From positions 18,414,001 through 18,478,000 of the forward strand of contig CM114272.1 in assembly GCA_050084515.1 (NCBI GenBank): a stretch of 64,000 nucleotides of DNA, read 5' to 3'. Shown here piece after piece: positions 24,411 through 35,935 of the stretch. The stretch comes from Blasia pusilla. Lineage: Eukaryota; Marchantiophyta; Marchantiopsida; Blasiales. The position numbers were made by a program, and so were the translations under genes. Below the pieces are notes generated by a model. It was given only the letters and a program-made list of their open reading frames with translations. It was not told the DNA's origin and did no database searches. Each line of letters starts with the position of its first letter. Positions within the stretch are counted from its first letter, which is position 1.

Positions 24411-26430
24411 TTTGTTCATTTGTTACGACCTCGCGATCGATCTAAAGTTTTAAACGGGGTCAATGGAGAGACTACCAGGATTAAGCGACTCCTAATTGCA
24501 TCAATAACTTGCCGCTAATACAATACGAGGAGCAGGATCTGGGAGTATAATTACTTTAATCACTGAGTACAAGGCTACATCGCATGCGGTTGACATTAAT
24601 CACTGCGCAATGGCGATGTCCCGTCCGCTCGCTTCAATCTGAGAATATTCCGGAAGAAATAAGGGATGGAGTCCAAACTTCCGAAGGACTCGAGTAGAAA
24701 ACGATCGTTCTAGGGAGATGATCATCATCATCCATACTAATAATAATAATAATGAACCCTTCCCTAATCCCCATTACTAAAGGTCAACATTTGTAATTGC
24801 GTTTGTAATCATGAGCCCCGGAGACCCCACCCACCGCTAGTTTTCTTCCCCGCTAGTAGAAGTTAGTTTCTACTATCTGTCAGGTTGGCGCTATGTTCTC
24901 CAGGGAAGCAAGCGTGCAGACACAAATTTAATACTAATTGGGAGCGACAGAAAGTTCCCTCGAATCTCGTTCGTGCTTTAAGGTGCAACGATCACAAATG
25001 CGGTACATGAGCTCGCTCGGAAGAGTACGGTTCTCCAGAATGTATTTGTACTCCACTACAGGTACTACGTTCCCGAGGTTGTTCCTACCGTACGCTAAAT
25101 TGATATATTAATATATTAATAAAGAAATAAAGTATAATGGGAGGGGCGTAAATCTGCCCGCGCGCGACCGATCTCACAATGGCGGAGGGGGAAAACGACA
25201 CTATTGGCCCTTAATGAATCGAACCATAGCTTAATGATGGAATCTAATCGTATTTCCTTCGGAAGCAGCGATCGCTTACGCGCGTGATTCCAGCCGGTGA
25301 ATCGCAGCAGAACATGTATGGACATGTCGAGAGTGACGAGGAAGAAGGGGAACTAGTTCGATCCATCGAGCGAACTTGATGGAGAGTGGGTCGTACAGGT
25401 GGACTCATCTACCTTGGGACAAATCAAGGCGGATTCTGTACTCTGTAGGACTGCAACCAGGTTAATACATGACCTCGTTCATCAATGGATCAATCATTCA
25501 TCAATGTGATGCATCGCCAAAGTTCGGTGACTAACTCTACTACAATAATGTGGAAATTCATGAAGTGCCTGGTGGAGTAATACGAGAGAGAGGACAGCGA
25601 ATTCAGAGTGATTGATTCAGGTGATAGATTGCCCCCGTTAGATCTCCGAGCTCTGGCATTTATTCACTCCTTACCAGAGATTGCATTAAGAAAAGAAAAG
25701 AAATTAGGATCACCGCCTCAGAAAGGTTTTCCTCGCCCTACACTCGCGTAACTTTTCTCCAACTTTTCTCGCGGCTGGCAATCTTCGGCACATCGGCGTC
25801 CCCGGCGCAGGAGACCCCATATACTACTCCTGCCTAGAGAACGCGATCATCCCGCCTCGCCCACATAGTCTCTCAGACCCAATCCCGACGGACGGGTCAG
25901 ACTCGCAATGTACGGTGAACCGGGCCTCCCCCCCTCGTATCTAGACTTTCCGAATCTCTTTTGGAATCGCCGGTAAACACCGGGCCCGTCTCTCAGTACG
26001 TTGTGTCGGCCGGCATCGAGAAAACTTCGACAAGTACCGGCTATCGGTATGAATCCCGGGAAAGTACCGGTCCCGGGGGGGAAAACCTCCCCGGCGACAC
26101 GGGCAGAGCGCGATCTAAACCCCCCTCCTCCTTCTGACGCTCGCTGTTCTGTGTCCCTCGTACTGTGACTGCCGAAAAGGGATGGGGGTGACATTCATGA
26201 TTGTTATTGTTGCGCCGTAGGCTCTGTCTCAGACTCTCTATCCACTCCGCACGAGGCGCAGTCCCTTCTCGCCATCCACCGCTCATCGGTGCGGCGTCAC
26301 TCCAGAATCCATGTATTTTCCGTTTCTCCATTTCAAAGCTCATATCCTCGGGAGAAAGGTGGTCGTCGCCATGATTACAACCAACACATACGTGCCTGGC
26401 AAACCGACAAAATTCTAATCTCATTTCTGC

Positions 26431-28182
26431 TTTTTTTCAAGACTATTAATGCCCTTCTATGGGAGGGTTTCAAATTTTTTAACTCTCGTATTTATTTATG
26501 TAATGCTGGGCTACCGACGCTTATTTTTTATTTCTGTATCGCCTAAATTCACGGAGTATCAATTTTATGATTAGTGGTTCATTTACTTTCTTATGATCGT
26601 TCGACCTTTTCTTTGCAATCACGATTTCTATGAAAGAGTGCACTTTTATTCTCTTCAATCGAGGTTTATATATTAGATTTCCTTCCCTTGTTTGGCAATG
26701 AAACTTATTCGTTGAATATGGATACTTTGTTGTACTTGCATTCCCCAATTTAATCAATCACTATATCCGAATTACTACATACAAATTGGATTTGGTTGTT
26801 GTTAATTGTAATTGTTGTTAATGTGACTTTTGCTTACCTGATAGGGTTACGCATGCCTTGAGTTTTCTTTATCCCTTTTGGATTCATTACTTTGTTTCAA
26901 GCTTCATAGAGTAAGATTTTCAATAGACCTAACATATATTGATGACCTAATCATGGTTGTTAATAGTCAAATGGTTCTCAATATCCTTATAGCTTTATGG
27001 TCCTTTCATAAGAGGATCCTTTCATAGGTATTAGGAGTTCAATTGGGGCTAGGCTCATTTGTTTACTTCATCGATGATCTAACCTTATGAAAATATTCTT
27101 GGAAAATCGCTTTTGGGGATGTGGATCTTTTTCCAATGGAGTTCGCAACTTAGTAGCCTTTAAAAATTTCCAAGAAGTAAGTCTCTAGGGCCATCTCTTA
27201 TGTGCTTCATATTCTCTTAATTTCTTTATCAAAGGTAGATCCTCCTTCCCACATGCATTTATGATGGTTCCTTTCCCAAATAGTTTTATTTAAGAACATG
27301 TAGAAATTCCTAGTAAAGGCTCGGACAATTCTTCTTAGTTTCTACTTTATACTTCTCTCAAGTATGTTAGGGCTTTGGTCTTCTTTGATGGGATCCCTCT
27401 TCCTAGATGTTTCATAGTATTTGGAAAAACATATTTTAGACTTGATCCCATCCCACACCCCCAAGAAAAAAATATATTTCTAGAAATTCTTAACTTTTAT
27501 CTTGAGTTAAGATTTTTGACTTATGGGTCTAAGTGTGATGGGAGAAATATAGGGGTATAAGGTAGGTTTTAGTAGAGGGGCAAGGCAAGGTTGATCTGGG
27601 AGCAAGCTACTATGGGGATCTAAGCGGGGTTGCACAAGGACAAAGTCCTTGTGCGTGCACTAATATCTGTCCTCGGGACATACTATTACAAACATGTCCG
27701 CCCGCATTCTACACTCGATCCCACACCATACCCTCTAGCCTTCATTCTTACTGCGACTACGGCCCACACAAGAGCATTTCTTTTCTTCTTTTTTTAGCCC
27801 GTGTCTTTATCCCACATGAATGCAGTGCCTTGGATGCATGCGGGATGAAGGCCAAACAGGGTCGTGGGTCCGGCGGGGTGCAATGTCAAATGGACACGAG
27901 ATAGCATGCCCAGAAACATGTCTCAACTTGCTTGAAAAAGTCTATCCCATGGACGGAAAAGAACCACAACCCGAGAGAGCTAGTTTCCTATTCGTTTCGG
28001 CTCATTTGGAGCTACATATAAGAACTTACTATTTTTTGGTAAGGTACCATTAGGACTACAGTGGGTCAAGAGCTAAGGAGGTGATCTACGAGCAAAGGTT
28101 ACCATGGAGAGAGTTTGAGAGAGGGAAGGGGGTATACCCAAGGAGAGACAACTCTAGAGCTCATTCTCTCTGCAAACTGTAG
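26431..28182. other. AT-rich intergenic stretch
   Basis: No recognisable gene. A degenerate miniature-element end lies near 27,625. The sequence at 26,900-27,500 has short open frames, but I could not assign them to a transposon family. Confidence 0.45.
27625..27700 (+). mobile_element. hAT-like MITE, left-end fragment (GC-rich subfamily)
   Basis: The stretch GGGTTGCACAAGGACAAAGT, then CCTTGTGCGTGC and ACATGTCCGCCCGCA, matches the left ends of the copies at 53,177 and 54,796. The right end could not be placed; it may lie within about 400 bp. Confidence 0.45.
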
Positions 28183-29757
28183 TTGTGACTAAAAGCTCAG
28201 AAATCTTTAAGTCATTTTTGGTTCCATGCCATTAGACCGTAGTGGAAAAGAGGGTCTTTCCATTTTCCATATTCAAGGAACTCATCTTAAGCCAAAATTT
28301 GGTGCCCTTACCATCAAGGTGCATCTAGATCCCCTTCAAAGTTTCAATAAAAATGGAGATATATTTAAAAGCTAAAAAATGCTTAAGTCATTTTCGGATG
28401 TGCGCTATTAGAGAAACTTGGAAAAGATGGTCTTTCCATTTCCATCTTGTTCAAGGATTTTATCTTGCCTTAGTTTAATACGCTTGATCCCCAAAGTGTA
28501 TCTATACTAATTGCAATGTTTCAAGAAAAAATCGGGTTGTGATCAAAAGCTCAAAAATGTTCAAGTTATTTTTTGACCCGCGCGATTAAACCTTTTAACA
28601 AAAGAGGGTCTTTTGACTTTCCACCTTTTCCAAGGATTTCATGTTGACCTCAAATTTGGTACACTTGATCCCCAAGGTATATTAAGACATCTTGAAAAAT
28701 GTTAAGAAAATAGACTTGTGACAAAAACCTCAAAAATATTGAGGTGATTTTTGGACACGTGCCATTAAACCTCCTTTCAAAAAAAGATCTTTCCATTTTT
28801 CACATTGTTCAAGAATCTGATCTTGAGCTGTGATTCAATTCACTCGATCCCCAAGGTTTATCTAGACGTGTTTTAGAGTTTCAAGCAAAGTAAGAGTTGT
28901 GAACAAAAGCTCAATAAATTAAATGTTTGAGTCATTTGTGGATCCGCACCATTAGATCTTCTTGGAAAATTAGATCTTCCCATTTCCATCTTGTTCAAAG
29001 ATCTCATCTTGCCCTGAAATTTGGTACACTTGATCCTGAAGGTGTATCTAGATCTCCTGAAAAGTTTCAAGAAAAATGGAGTTATGACCAAAAGCTCAAT
29101 AATGTTTGAGTCATTTTTGGAGGTGCGCCATTAGACCTTCTTGGAAAAGAGGTTCTTTCCATTTCCATCTAGTTCAAGGATCTCATCTTGCCTTGAAATT
29201 TGATACACTTAATCCCAAACGTGTATCTAGACTAATGGCAAGAGAAGTGGAGCTTTGACCAAAAGCTCAAAAGTGTTGAAGTCATTTTTGGACCCACATA
29301 TGAAACTTTCTATCAAAAGAAGGTATTTCCATTTTCCATCTTGTTCAAGCATCTCATATTGATCTGAAATTTGGCACACTTGATTTTCTAAGAGTATCTA
29401 GACTACTCGCTAAGTTTCAAGAAAAATGGATTTGTAAAAGTTCAAAAATATTTGAGTCAATTATGGACCCGCCAGGCCGCGCCATTAAACTTTCTATCAA
29501 AAGAAGGTCTTGCGATTTTCCATCTTGTTCAAGGATCACTTCTTGACGTTAAATTTGGTACACTTGATTTCCAAGATGTATCTAGACTACTTGCAAATTT
29601 TCATGCAAAATGAAGTTGTGACCAAAATCTCATAAATATTTAAGTGATTTTTGGACCTGCGTTATTAAACTTTCTATTAAAAAAGGGTATTTCATTTTCC
29701 ATCTTGTTCAAGGATCTCATCTTCACATGAAATTTGGTAGACTTGATCATCAAGGTG
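28183..29757. repeat. Divergent satellite array, monomer about 179 bp, nine units
   Basis: Anchoring on the word AAAAGCTC and its variants, units start at about 28191, 28367, 28545, 28724, 28905, 29090, 29261, 29436 and 29624. The spacings are 171-188 bp, mean about 179. Each unit carries, in order: GTCATTTTTGGAC-like, GCCATTAAAC-like, GGTCTTTCCATTTTCCATC, TTGTTCAAGGAT, GAAATTTGGTACACTTGATC, GTGTATCTAGA and TTTCAAGAAAAATGGA. The last unit is partial. Units differ visibly from each other, so the array is old or not homogenised. A monomer close to nucleosome repeat length is typical of plant centromeric and heterochromatic satellites; a centromeric role is not shown. Confidence 0.93.
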
Positions 29758-30619
29758 TTACAAAAAGAAATATCTAAGAATTGACAGTCTTACAATACTC
29801 TTTACAAAACAAGTTTGCTACAACTATTAAGTAATCCGTTCCACTATAGTCACCATTCATTCTACAACTCTAGGTCTATGGTTGGGTCTAGTGTGTTAAG
29901 ATATTGGCAGTAATTTGGTGGCTCAAGAGTTCTAAGTTGAGTGGATTGGCAAAGATTTCCTATTGCAGCAATTCTTTCATCATTCAAGGAAAAGTATGAA
30001 CTATCTATCCATGACATTATTGATAGGTTGAGAGTTTGGAATAACAAGTATTATGAGGACTTCATTATTACCAAGTTCATCTACTCAGTCCACGCTTTCT
30101 ATATTCAAAGATTTTGGAGGAGAATCCCTTCGTAGTTCACTAGACACGGTGGAATAATTAAGAATTCTTATGGACACAATTTTCCGATAATTTGAGGATC
30201 GTAGGTTGTGTTAGCATAAATGCTGGGTAGATTTGTTCGGATTGAAGTCTTTTTTTTGCTCTTCCTGATGCCCTTGAATCTAATTTTTCATTATATAGTC
30301 ATCTTCTTCTCTTCCATAAGGACTAAGCCTCGGACGACACATAGGTCCCTCGGAGTCACAATTTTCAGTCTCGCCGATATGAGTATCCTACCTCCCTTCG
30401 GTGCCATATATTCCACTTAGCACATCCACATCCTCTACGTCCTCATCTTGCAAGTCGAGGTTATCTTCATGATTACCATCTCAATTTCTTGCATGTAAGA
30501 TAGACTCACTATTGTCTTCTACAACCCTTATAGCTTGTTCTTTCCATCCCTTTCAAAAAAGTATTGCTCCTATAACAGTGCTTGTCTTGATTTTTGCAAA
30601 ATATCCTTGTCTCCAAACC
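29758..30619. other. Spacer between satellite array and hAT relic
   Basis: No gene recognised. It may contain the 3' end of the hAT element (lower coordinates are downstream on the minus strand), but I could not find its terminal inverted repeat. Confidence 0.4.
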
Positions 30620-31875
30620 TTTAGTTTGTGTAGATGTACACCAAATCCTTGTCATGCTCATTGGTTAATTTATTCCTGTGCTTATTGTGGATAAAACCAT
30701 ATTTACTCTAATTTCTCTCCGTTGAAGAGGAAGAAACCACTTGTGCTAACATGTACTTAGCCATAAAATACAAAGTTGGGGCACCTTGACTGTGCATGCC
30801 CTACGAATCAAAGGGGCTAACTGAATGGCTAACTCTCCTACCAAACTCATCACAAATAGTTCTTCATGGTTCACAATGTTGTCCAACTCTCACAAACAAG
30901 TACCTACATAAGAATTAGCTTTAGTGACATTGAGGCCATGTAACCCCTTTGCATAAACTTTCAGATATTGTTTGAAATCTTTCATGTAATCAACATTTGA
31001 AATGACGTCTTGAATACTATCAAGAAGATTTTAAGGGGCGAGAATGTAGCCTATTGCATGTAGTTTATTGTGGATAAGTGCCCACCGCCTAGAAATCACA
31101 TCAACAATTTCCATAGCTCTTGACATTATCACAAAATAATCGCAACTCCTTCCACCCACACTAGGCCATGGAGTTACAAGAAGAGAACATGAGTCTTCCA
31201 TTATCTCAAGTATACGGCGATAAATATGCCCCGTCATTGGTTTATGACCATCATACTATCTCAAGAGAATAATAGTTGGGAAAGCCGAAGCAAATAATTC
31301 TTCTTCGCATACCACATCAACAGAATGTGATACAGATCGATCCAAAAGAATGTGAGGAAACTTTGCTTGAATAAGTTTCAATGCGATTTGTTCATTGCTA
31401 GCCTTCTTGTCATAAGTTGCAACACATTCTTTGGAACTTTGTGCATGATAGTCCTCTCTATGTGACTAACCAACCATTCAGCAATTTGAGATTCCCCCTT
31501 GGTGTCTACTGACTCAATCATGACCTGACCTTGTGGACACGAGACCATAATATTCACTAAAGACTCACTCCTCACATTGGTCCAAGGATCCGCAATGATT
31601 ATGGCCCCCCAAAAAAAATTATCCAATATGCCATCCACATTTTCCTTCATCTTCCTTATATGTTTCTCAAGAAGAGTACGTGGTGTGCAATGAATTAACT
31701 AGGACGTGAATAACCCTTCACCTTTGTTCTTGCCAACATTGCTTGCTTGAAAGCATATGGCCAAACTACATTACATGGTATTCAACATTCGTAGAAATAC
31801 TTTGCCCACATGTCATTTACAACTTCTATTTCTTGGATGTTGAATAAATCAGGTTGCTTCTTTCCAATGCTTATA
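30620..31875 (-). pseudogene. hAT transposase relic (DUF659 type)
   Basis: Cut-and-paste transposase of the hAT superfamily, minus strand, heavily mutated. From the N-terminal side: a segment resembling the iPFNVV...YFK...M...YxPPS motif (IPCNVVWPYAFKQAM, KGYSRPS) at about 31,700-31,790; the DUF659 block (WTNVRSESLVNIMVSCPQGQ) in 31,378-31,650; then FPHILLDRSVSHSVDVV near 31,330, the Cys-x2-His region with Cys replaced by Ser. LHAIGYILAP follows near 31,040-31,100, and the C-terminal dimerisation (hATC) region with SSSTERN, GFIHNK and RNKLTNEHDKDLVYI near 30,625-30,740. The conserved Trp after ERN is a stop. A BED zinc finger upstream (about 31,950-32,050) is possible but too decayed to claim. 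Confidence 0.85.
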
Positions 31876-32958
31876 TTCAGTCGACTCGGCCCATCCCTCT
31901 CGCTTCATTAAGAATTTAATGTCTTGTCCGGAATCCCATCAACATTGGACACAACATAAACAAGACTTCATGTGTGTTGCGAACCTATTTGTTATGGCGT
32001 CCTCTCCTCCACTTCACTCGAGGGTCTCCCCTCCCTTCTTTGTCTATTTCCTGTAAGTATCATGTTTGGGAGATTCCTTTGCAGACTAGGAGGGATCCTC
32101 ATATATAATTTGGCATAATGGGTATCCTGATTCCCATCCTTTGTCTTTCTTCTCTCTTAAGTAAAATGCTCCACCATCCGTGTACTATGATAGGGTTTCA
32201 TAAAATAGGAACAATACTTACAATACCATTTGATCGATGTTCCATTTTAAATTTGTATTTCTTTCCAATCTTCCTTCATAATCTATTGGAGGTCTCTGGC
32301 TTTGGTAATGACTATAGGCAAATACTAGTCCCATCTTACAATATTTGGGTAATTTACAATAATTTTACAATCTCAATATTACTAGGATGTATTATAGTAG
32401 GAAATATATGCAAATTACACCAAATATTGTCCGTGAATGCTCCATTAAAAAACTTGGAACAGTCACTATCAACAAGCAAGATCAATATGCTGACCTAGGT
32501 ACCTTCAAGTATCAAGGATTATCTAGTGGTGAAACATATTCTCACTTATCTAGTTTACCTATCTATGGAGGGAAAAATAAAAGAGTAGAGAGAGGAAGAC
32601 ATGAAGGAAGGAATGAGATTGTGAGGGTATACAAAAAACGATCGATTGTATATGGGGGAGGATGAAACGAAGAGAATGAACCCTTCATTAATTTTCCTCA
32701 TCTACCCCCACTTACAATTTATTCCTAGACCATTACCACTAATCATCATTCAACAAATCTTATTTTGTTCTCTTATCCCATTCCTTTTTCACCTATCCTA
32801 ACTTCTTTACCGACTTGAATTTGTTACAACTACCCTATTCTATTAGAATTGAAGATTCTTCTTTCCTCTCCCCTCCATCAGAATTTTTAGATAACTTTGT
32901 AGAACTTACAATTGGTCCTCTATGGCTAGCTGAAATCTAGTATGCCATTGAATGGTCT
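31876..32958. other. Spacer between hAT relic and LTR element
   Basis: The first 200 bp may contain decayed N-terminal hAT sequence. The rest shows no recognisable gene; the open frame at 32,118-32,498 (plus) has no known domain. Confidence 0.4.
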
Positions 32959-32963
32959 AGATG

Positions 32964-33991
32964 TGTCGCGACCCTCATAACCAAACGAACACCAAATAGG
33001 CGCCAAGCGGAACATCACAACTCAAGTGGACTCACGTTGCGATGATCGCGCTTTGGAGAGGCTTTTGGAAGGTCTCTTGGAAAAGTCCAAGAGACAAAAC
33101 ACAGAACAGAGTTCTGCGTTTCATATGTTAGTGGTCGTGATCAAGAAACCTAGACCAAACGTGAACCAAGACTTGAGATGAGTTGAGTCTTGAAAGGTTG
33201 GTTGCCAAAGAGGCGAGAATCAGTTTTGGAACGCGACTAGCATTTGGGGAAGTTGAATGTATTTTGGACCATAAATTTTATGTCCAAGATGCATTGGGGA
33301 CAAATCAGAGCGCGTTGGAAAGCTTATCTTGTGGCGCTTCCAACGCATGAAAGATCTCAGAAAACGCATAAGTAAAGGCTGAAATATTGGTCGAAAACAA
33401 CTATGAGAGCAATCGGGTTAAGGGCCACTTTGAGGGCCTGACTATCGTTCCCTAAGTTAGGGGGACCCCGGAGATCTCCATAAGTACTTGTAAGGGAGGA
33501 GTCTCTCTAAGAAGTCTTGGAACATGAATCCCCACTTTGAGCACCAAATGGCGTCTTAAGGGCACGAGATGGAATGGGAGTTTGGTGTTGGAAATTGAAA
33601 CCCAAATCTGATCCAAGGGAGTGGACTTTATACGCCACACTTGGATTCCAATCCGTGATTCATTTCGTGTGAGTCTTGATTAGGGACTCATTGGATGTCC
33701 ATCGTGCACTTGGAACCGCCAGGCGTGAAATGCCGTTTGAGGTTCTTGAACCGACCAGAAAGTCTGTCCCAAGTCTTTCAAGACTTGCTTATGTTGTAAA
33801 CCGAAAAATAGGAAGGTCGAGTTTGGTGAGAGATCGAGATGAGAACTCGGAAAGTTGGATCGCTGATTGATCCAAAACCCGACTTACCAGAGTGCATGTT
33901 TGGACACATATCAGCATTGAGAGCGTGACCTACTGAACGCACCCTTTTGCAACAACAAAGATTAACGTTCAAGGAGAGTAGGCGTACGATA
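32964..33991 (+). repeat. 5' LTR (1028 bp)
   Basis: Begins TGTCGCGACCCTCATAACC and ends GGCGTACGATA (the usual terminal CA has become TA). Boundaries are set by comparison with the solo LTR at 59,607-60,636 (reverse strand, 1030 bp), which aligns end to end, and by the AGATG duplication just outside. Confidence 0.93.
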
Positions 33992-33993
33992 CG

Positions 33994-34005
33994 GGGTATT
34001 AGAGC
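33994..34005 (+). other. Primer binding site, initiator Met tRNA type
   Basis: GGGTATTAGAGC lies two bases after the LTR. It differs at two positions from TGGTATCAGAGC, the complement of the 3' end of plant initiator tRNA-Met used by many gypsy and copia elements to prime minus-strand synthesis. Confidence 0.8.
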
Positions 34006-34208
34006 AAATTCTTGGTGAGCGTGAACTTGGGGTCATAGAAGAACTTGACATTTGAGAAGGACTAAAGGTGGCTAGAAGACGGCAACGCTCGAGGAGGAAT
34101 GCAAGAGACGAGGAGGAAATCTGAGAAAGCGAGGACTCGCAAATGGCGAACTAGGGCAAAGAACCAAGGAAGCCGCGAGTCAAATCATAAATTCTGACTG
34201 ACAAATTA

Positions 34209-35063
34209 ATGACGGACCATGAGCCAAAGGTGGAGATAGTGACTCCCGAAGTGCCGAGTCCTAGACATGAGGATGTTCCAAATGCAAATCTTTCTACAAG
34301 GCCTTCGGCTCCAAACTCAAAGGACCTGGCCTTTTATATCCAAATGATGGATTTGAGGAAGGTGATAGCGGACCAGATGGCCAAACATAGCAAGGTGATC
34401 GTAGAACTCAAGTCAAATAGAGCCTCTAGTTCCCGCAACACGCTTTGTAAGACAAATTTTCCAATGCCATTCACAGGAATGGGGCGTTCTCGGAAAGTGA
34501 ACTAGTTTATGATAGAACTAGAACTTTACTTTGAAGCGCAAAGGGCTGATGAGCAAGACAAGACCACTGTAGCGGTCACGATTTTGAAGGATCACGCTCT
34601 CCACATGTCGACGACTCACTCTAAAGAACATCTGGGCCGGGGAAGAACTTTGAGTCGGGAAGATTTCAAGGGGTTGATTGGTAATCGATTCACTCCGGAA
34701 TATCAAGGGTATCGCGATGGCATGGAGTTGGTGAGGTTGCGCCAAAGCGGATCCCTTAGCGCTTATGTGCGGGAGTTCAATGCACAAATGAGCTCACTTT
34801 CCACATATGAGTTTACAAAGAAGGTGATCTTTTTAAGTGGACTCAAATCAAGCACCGAAAAGGCCCTCTTTCGTGTGCTTCACATTCCACAGACGTGGGC
34901 GGAGTTTTTGAGGCTAGCGGAGCGGATCGGGGACGATGAAGTCCAAAACCAAAAACCCTTTGAGCAGAAAAGTTTTTCTAAGTTACCAAAAATAAAGGGG
35001 CATCCAAGAGGATTTGGAATGGGGGTGAGCGCCACCACAGAAGGTCCCTCTCCCTTGCAATGA
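34209..35063 (+). pseudogene. Gag capsid protein (retrotransposon gag)
   Basis: Structural protein that packages element RNA. It begins at the Met at 34,209 and is interrupted by TAG at 34,503-34,505; the same frame continues from 34,509. The second piece contains LELYFEAQ, DFKGLIGNRFTPEYQG, LRQSGSLSAYVREFNAQM and FLSGLK, the typical retrotransposon-gag pattern. The region before it (34,209-34,505) is acidic and Pro/Ser-rich with a MMDLRKVIADQM helix. The frame is lost at about 35,064, just before the zinc knuckle. Confidence 0.87.
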
Positions 35064-35068
35064 AATGA

Positions 35069-35935
35069 GTGGAACTCAACACGAAGCCAAGAGGGCCGCC
35101 GTTCTCGAAGTTAGTAAATGCCAAAGTGATTTGCTACAACTGGGGGAAACCGAGGCATATGGGTAAGGAATGTGTGAGACCCGAGGTTAGTAAACCGAGT
35201 ATGATTGCGTTTGGTGCTAAGCACTTATCGGCGGGAGATCTAGATATATCTCTCCAAGTCACCAAGAGAACGCCTAATTTGGTTTACCTAGGATCCAAGA
35301 TCGCTAATCGCGATGTGATGTTGCTTGTTGATACATGTGCTTTACACTCATTCTAAAGCCCGAGAATGGTGAAGACATTGGGATTGCCAACCACTAAGGT
35401 GGATGAACCCATAAGGGTAGGATTTGAAGGAGGCAAGTCCCACCAGACCTCAGAGCTGGTTTGAGGGCTAGTTGTGGGACGCGGAATATTCGAGTTGAAG
35501 GAGAATTTCACAGTTTGCGACATGAACGGAATCAATGGAGTCTTGGGGAACACATTCATGGATGCATATGAGGTGGAACTAAGGCAAAGACCTTTGAGGT
35601 TGAGCGTTTTGGTTAACGTGAAACGGACAGACGTCAGATTTGTTCGTGAGGTTCCTAGAAAGACGAAGTTGGTGAACGCCATCACGAGGACGAGTTTGAC
35701 CGGGTTAGAGGAAGGATTCCTTTGCTTGATGAGACAAGTAGAGGATGATGCAAGCGTGAGATGTAGAAATCAGAACTCAGCTTCAAGGGGAATCCCTGAA
35801 ACACTCAAGAGAGTTGTGAAAGAATTTGGAGATCCGTTGACTAAGGAGCTTCCAACTGAGTTGCCACCACATAGGGCGGTTGATCATAAGATAGAGGTGA
35901 TACTCGGATCTCAACCACCTTCAAAGGCGCCATAA
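35069..35935 (+). pseudogene. Gag zinc knuckle, protease and linker to RT
   Basis: The nucleic-acid-binding CCHC knuckle appears as C-x3-G-x2-R-HMGKEC, but its second Cys is Trp (CYNW). The aspartic protease follows with LLVDTCALHSF: the active-site Asp-Thr-Gly has become Asp-Thr-Cys. A TAA at 35,354-35,356 directly after it and a TGA near 35,463 break the frame. The C-terminal protease part (GVLGNTFMDAYEV) and the linker to RT continue in 35,474-35,935. All three key sites of this section are therefore damaged. Confidence 0.85.

Larger units (their letters stand above)
17621..26430. other. Long GC/CpG-rich block without recognisable genes
   Basis: Sharp composition change near 17,650 back to AT-rich near 26,430. 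CpG is frequent, unlike the AT-rich flanks. It contains (GCT)n(CCT)n at about 19,844-19,868, (CT)n at about 23,618-23,645, (ATTT)n at about 24,383-24,410, (TAA)n at about 24,738-24,755 and a perfect hairpin at 23,931-23,949. Open frames up to about 170 codons overlap on both strands (for example near 19,055-19,561) and look like chance frames in GC-rich DNA. It may hold regulatory or non-coding RNA sequence. Confidence 0.4.

Noticed and set aside
26860-27560. Possible LINE reverse transcriptase fragment
   Set aside because: Peptide-like stretches in several frames, but no FADD-type box or endonuclease motif could be found.
28077-28090. AAGGAGGTGATC, like the complement of the 16S rRNA 3' end
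   Set aside because: The match stops after 12 bases, and flanking sequence shows no rRNA or organelle similarity.
28183-29757. CRISPR-like array
   Set aside because: The whole 179-bp unit is repeated and divergent throughout; there is no short conserved repeat with unique spacers.
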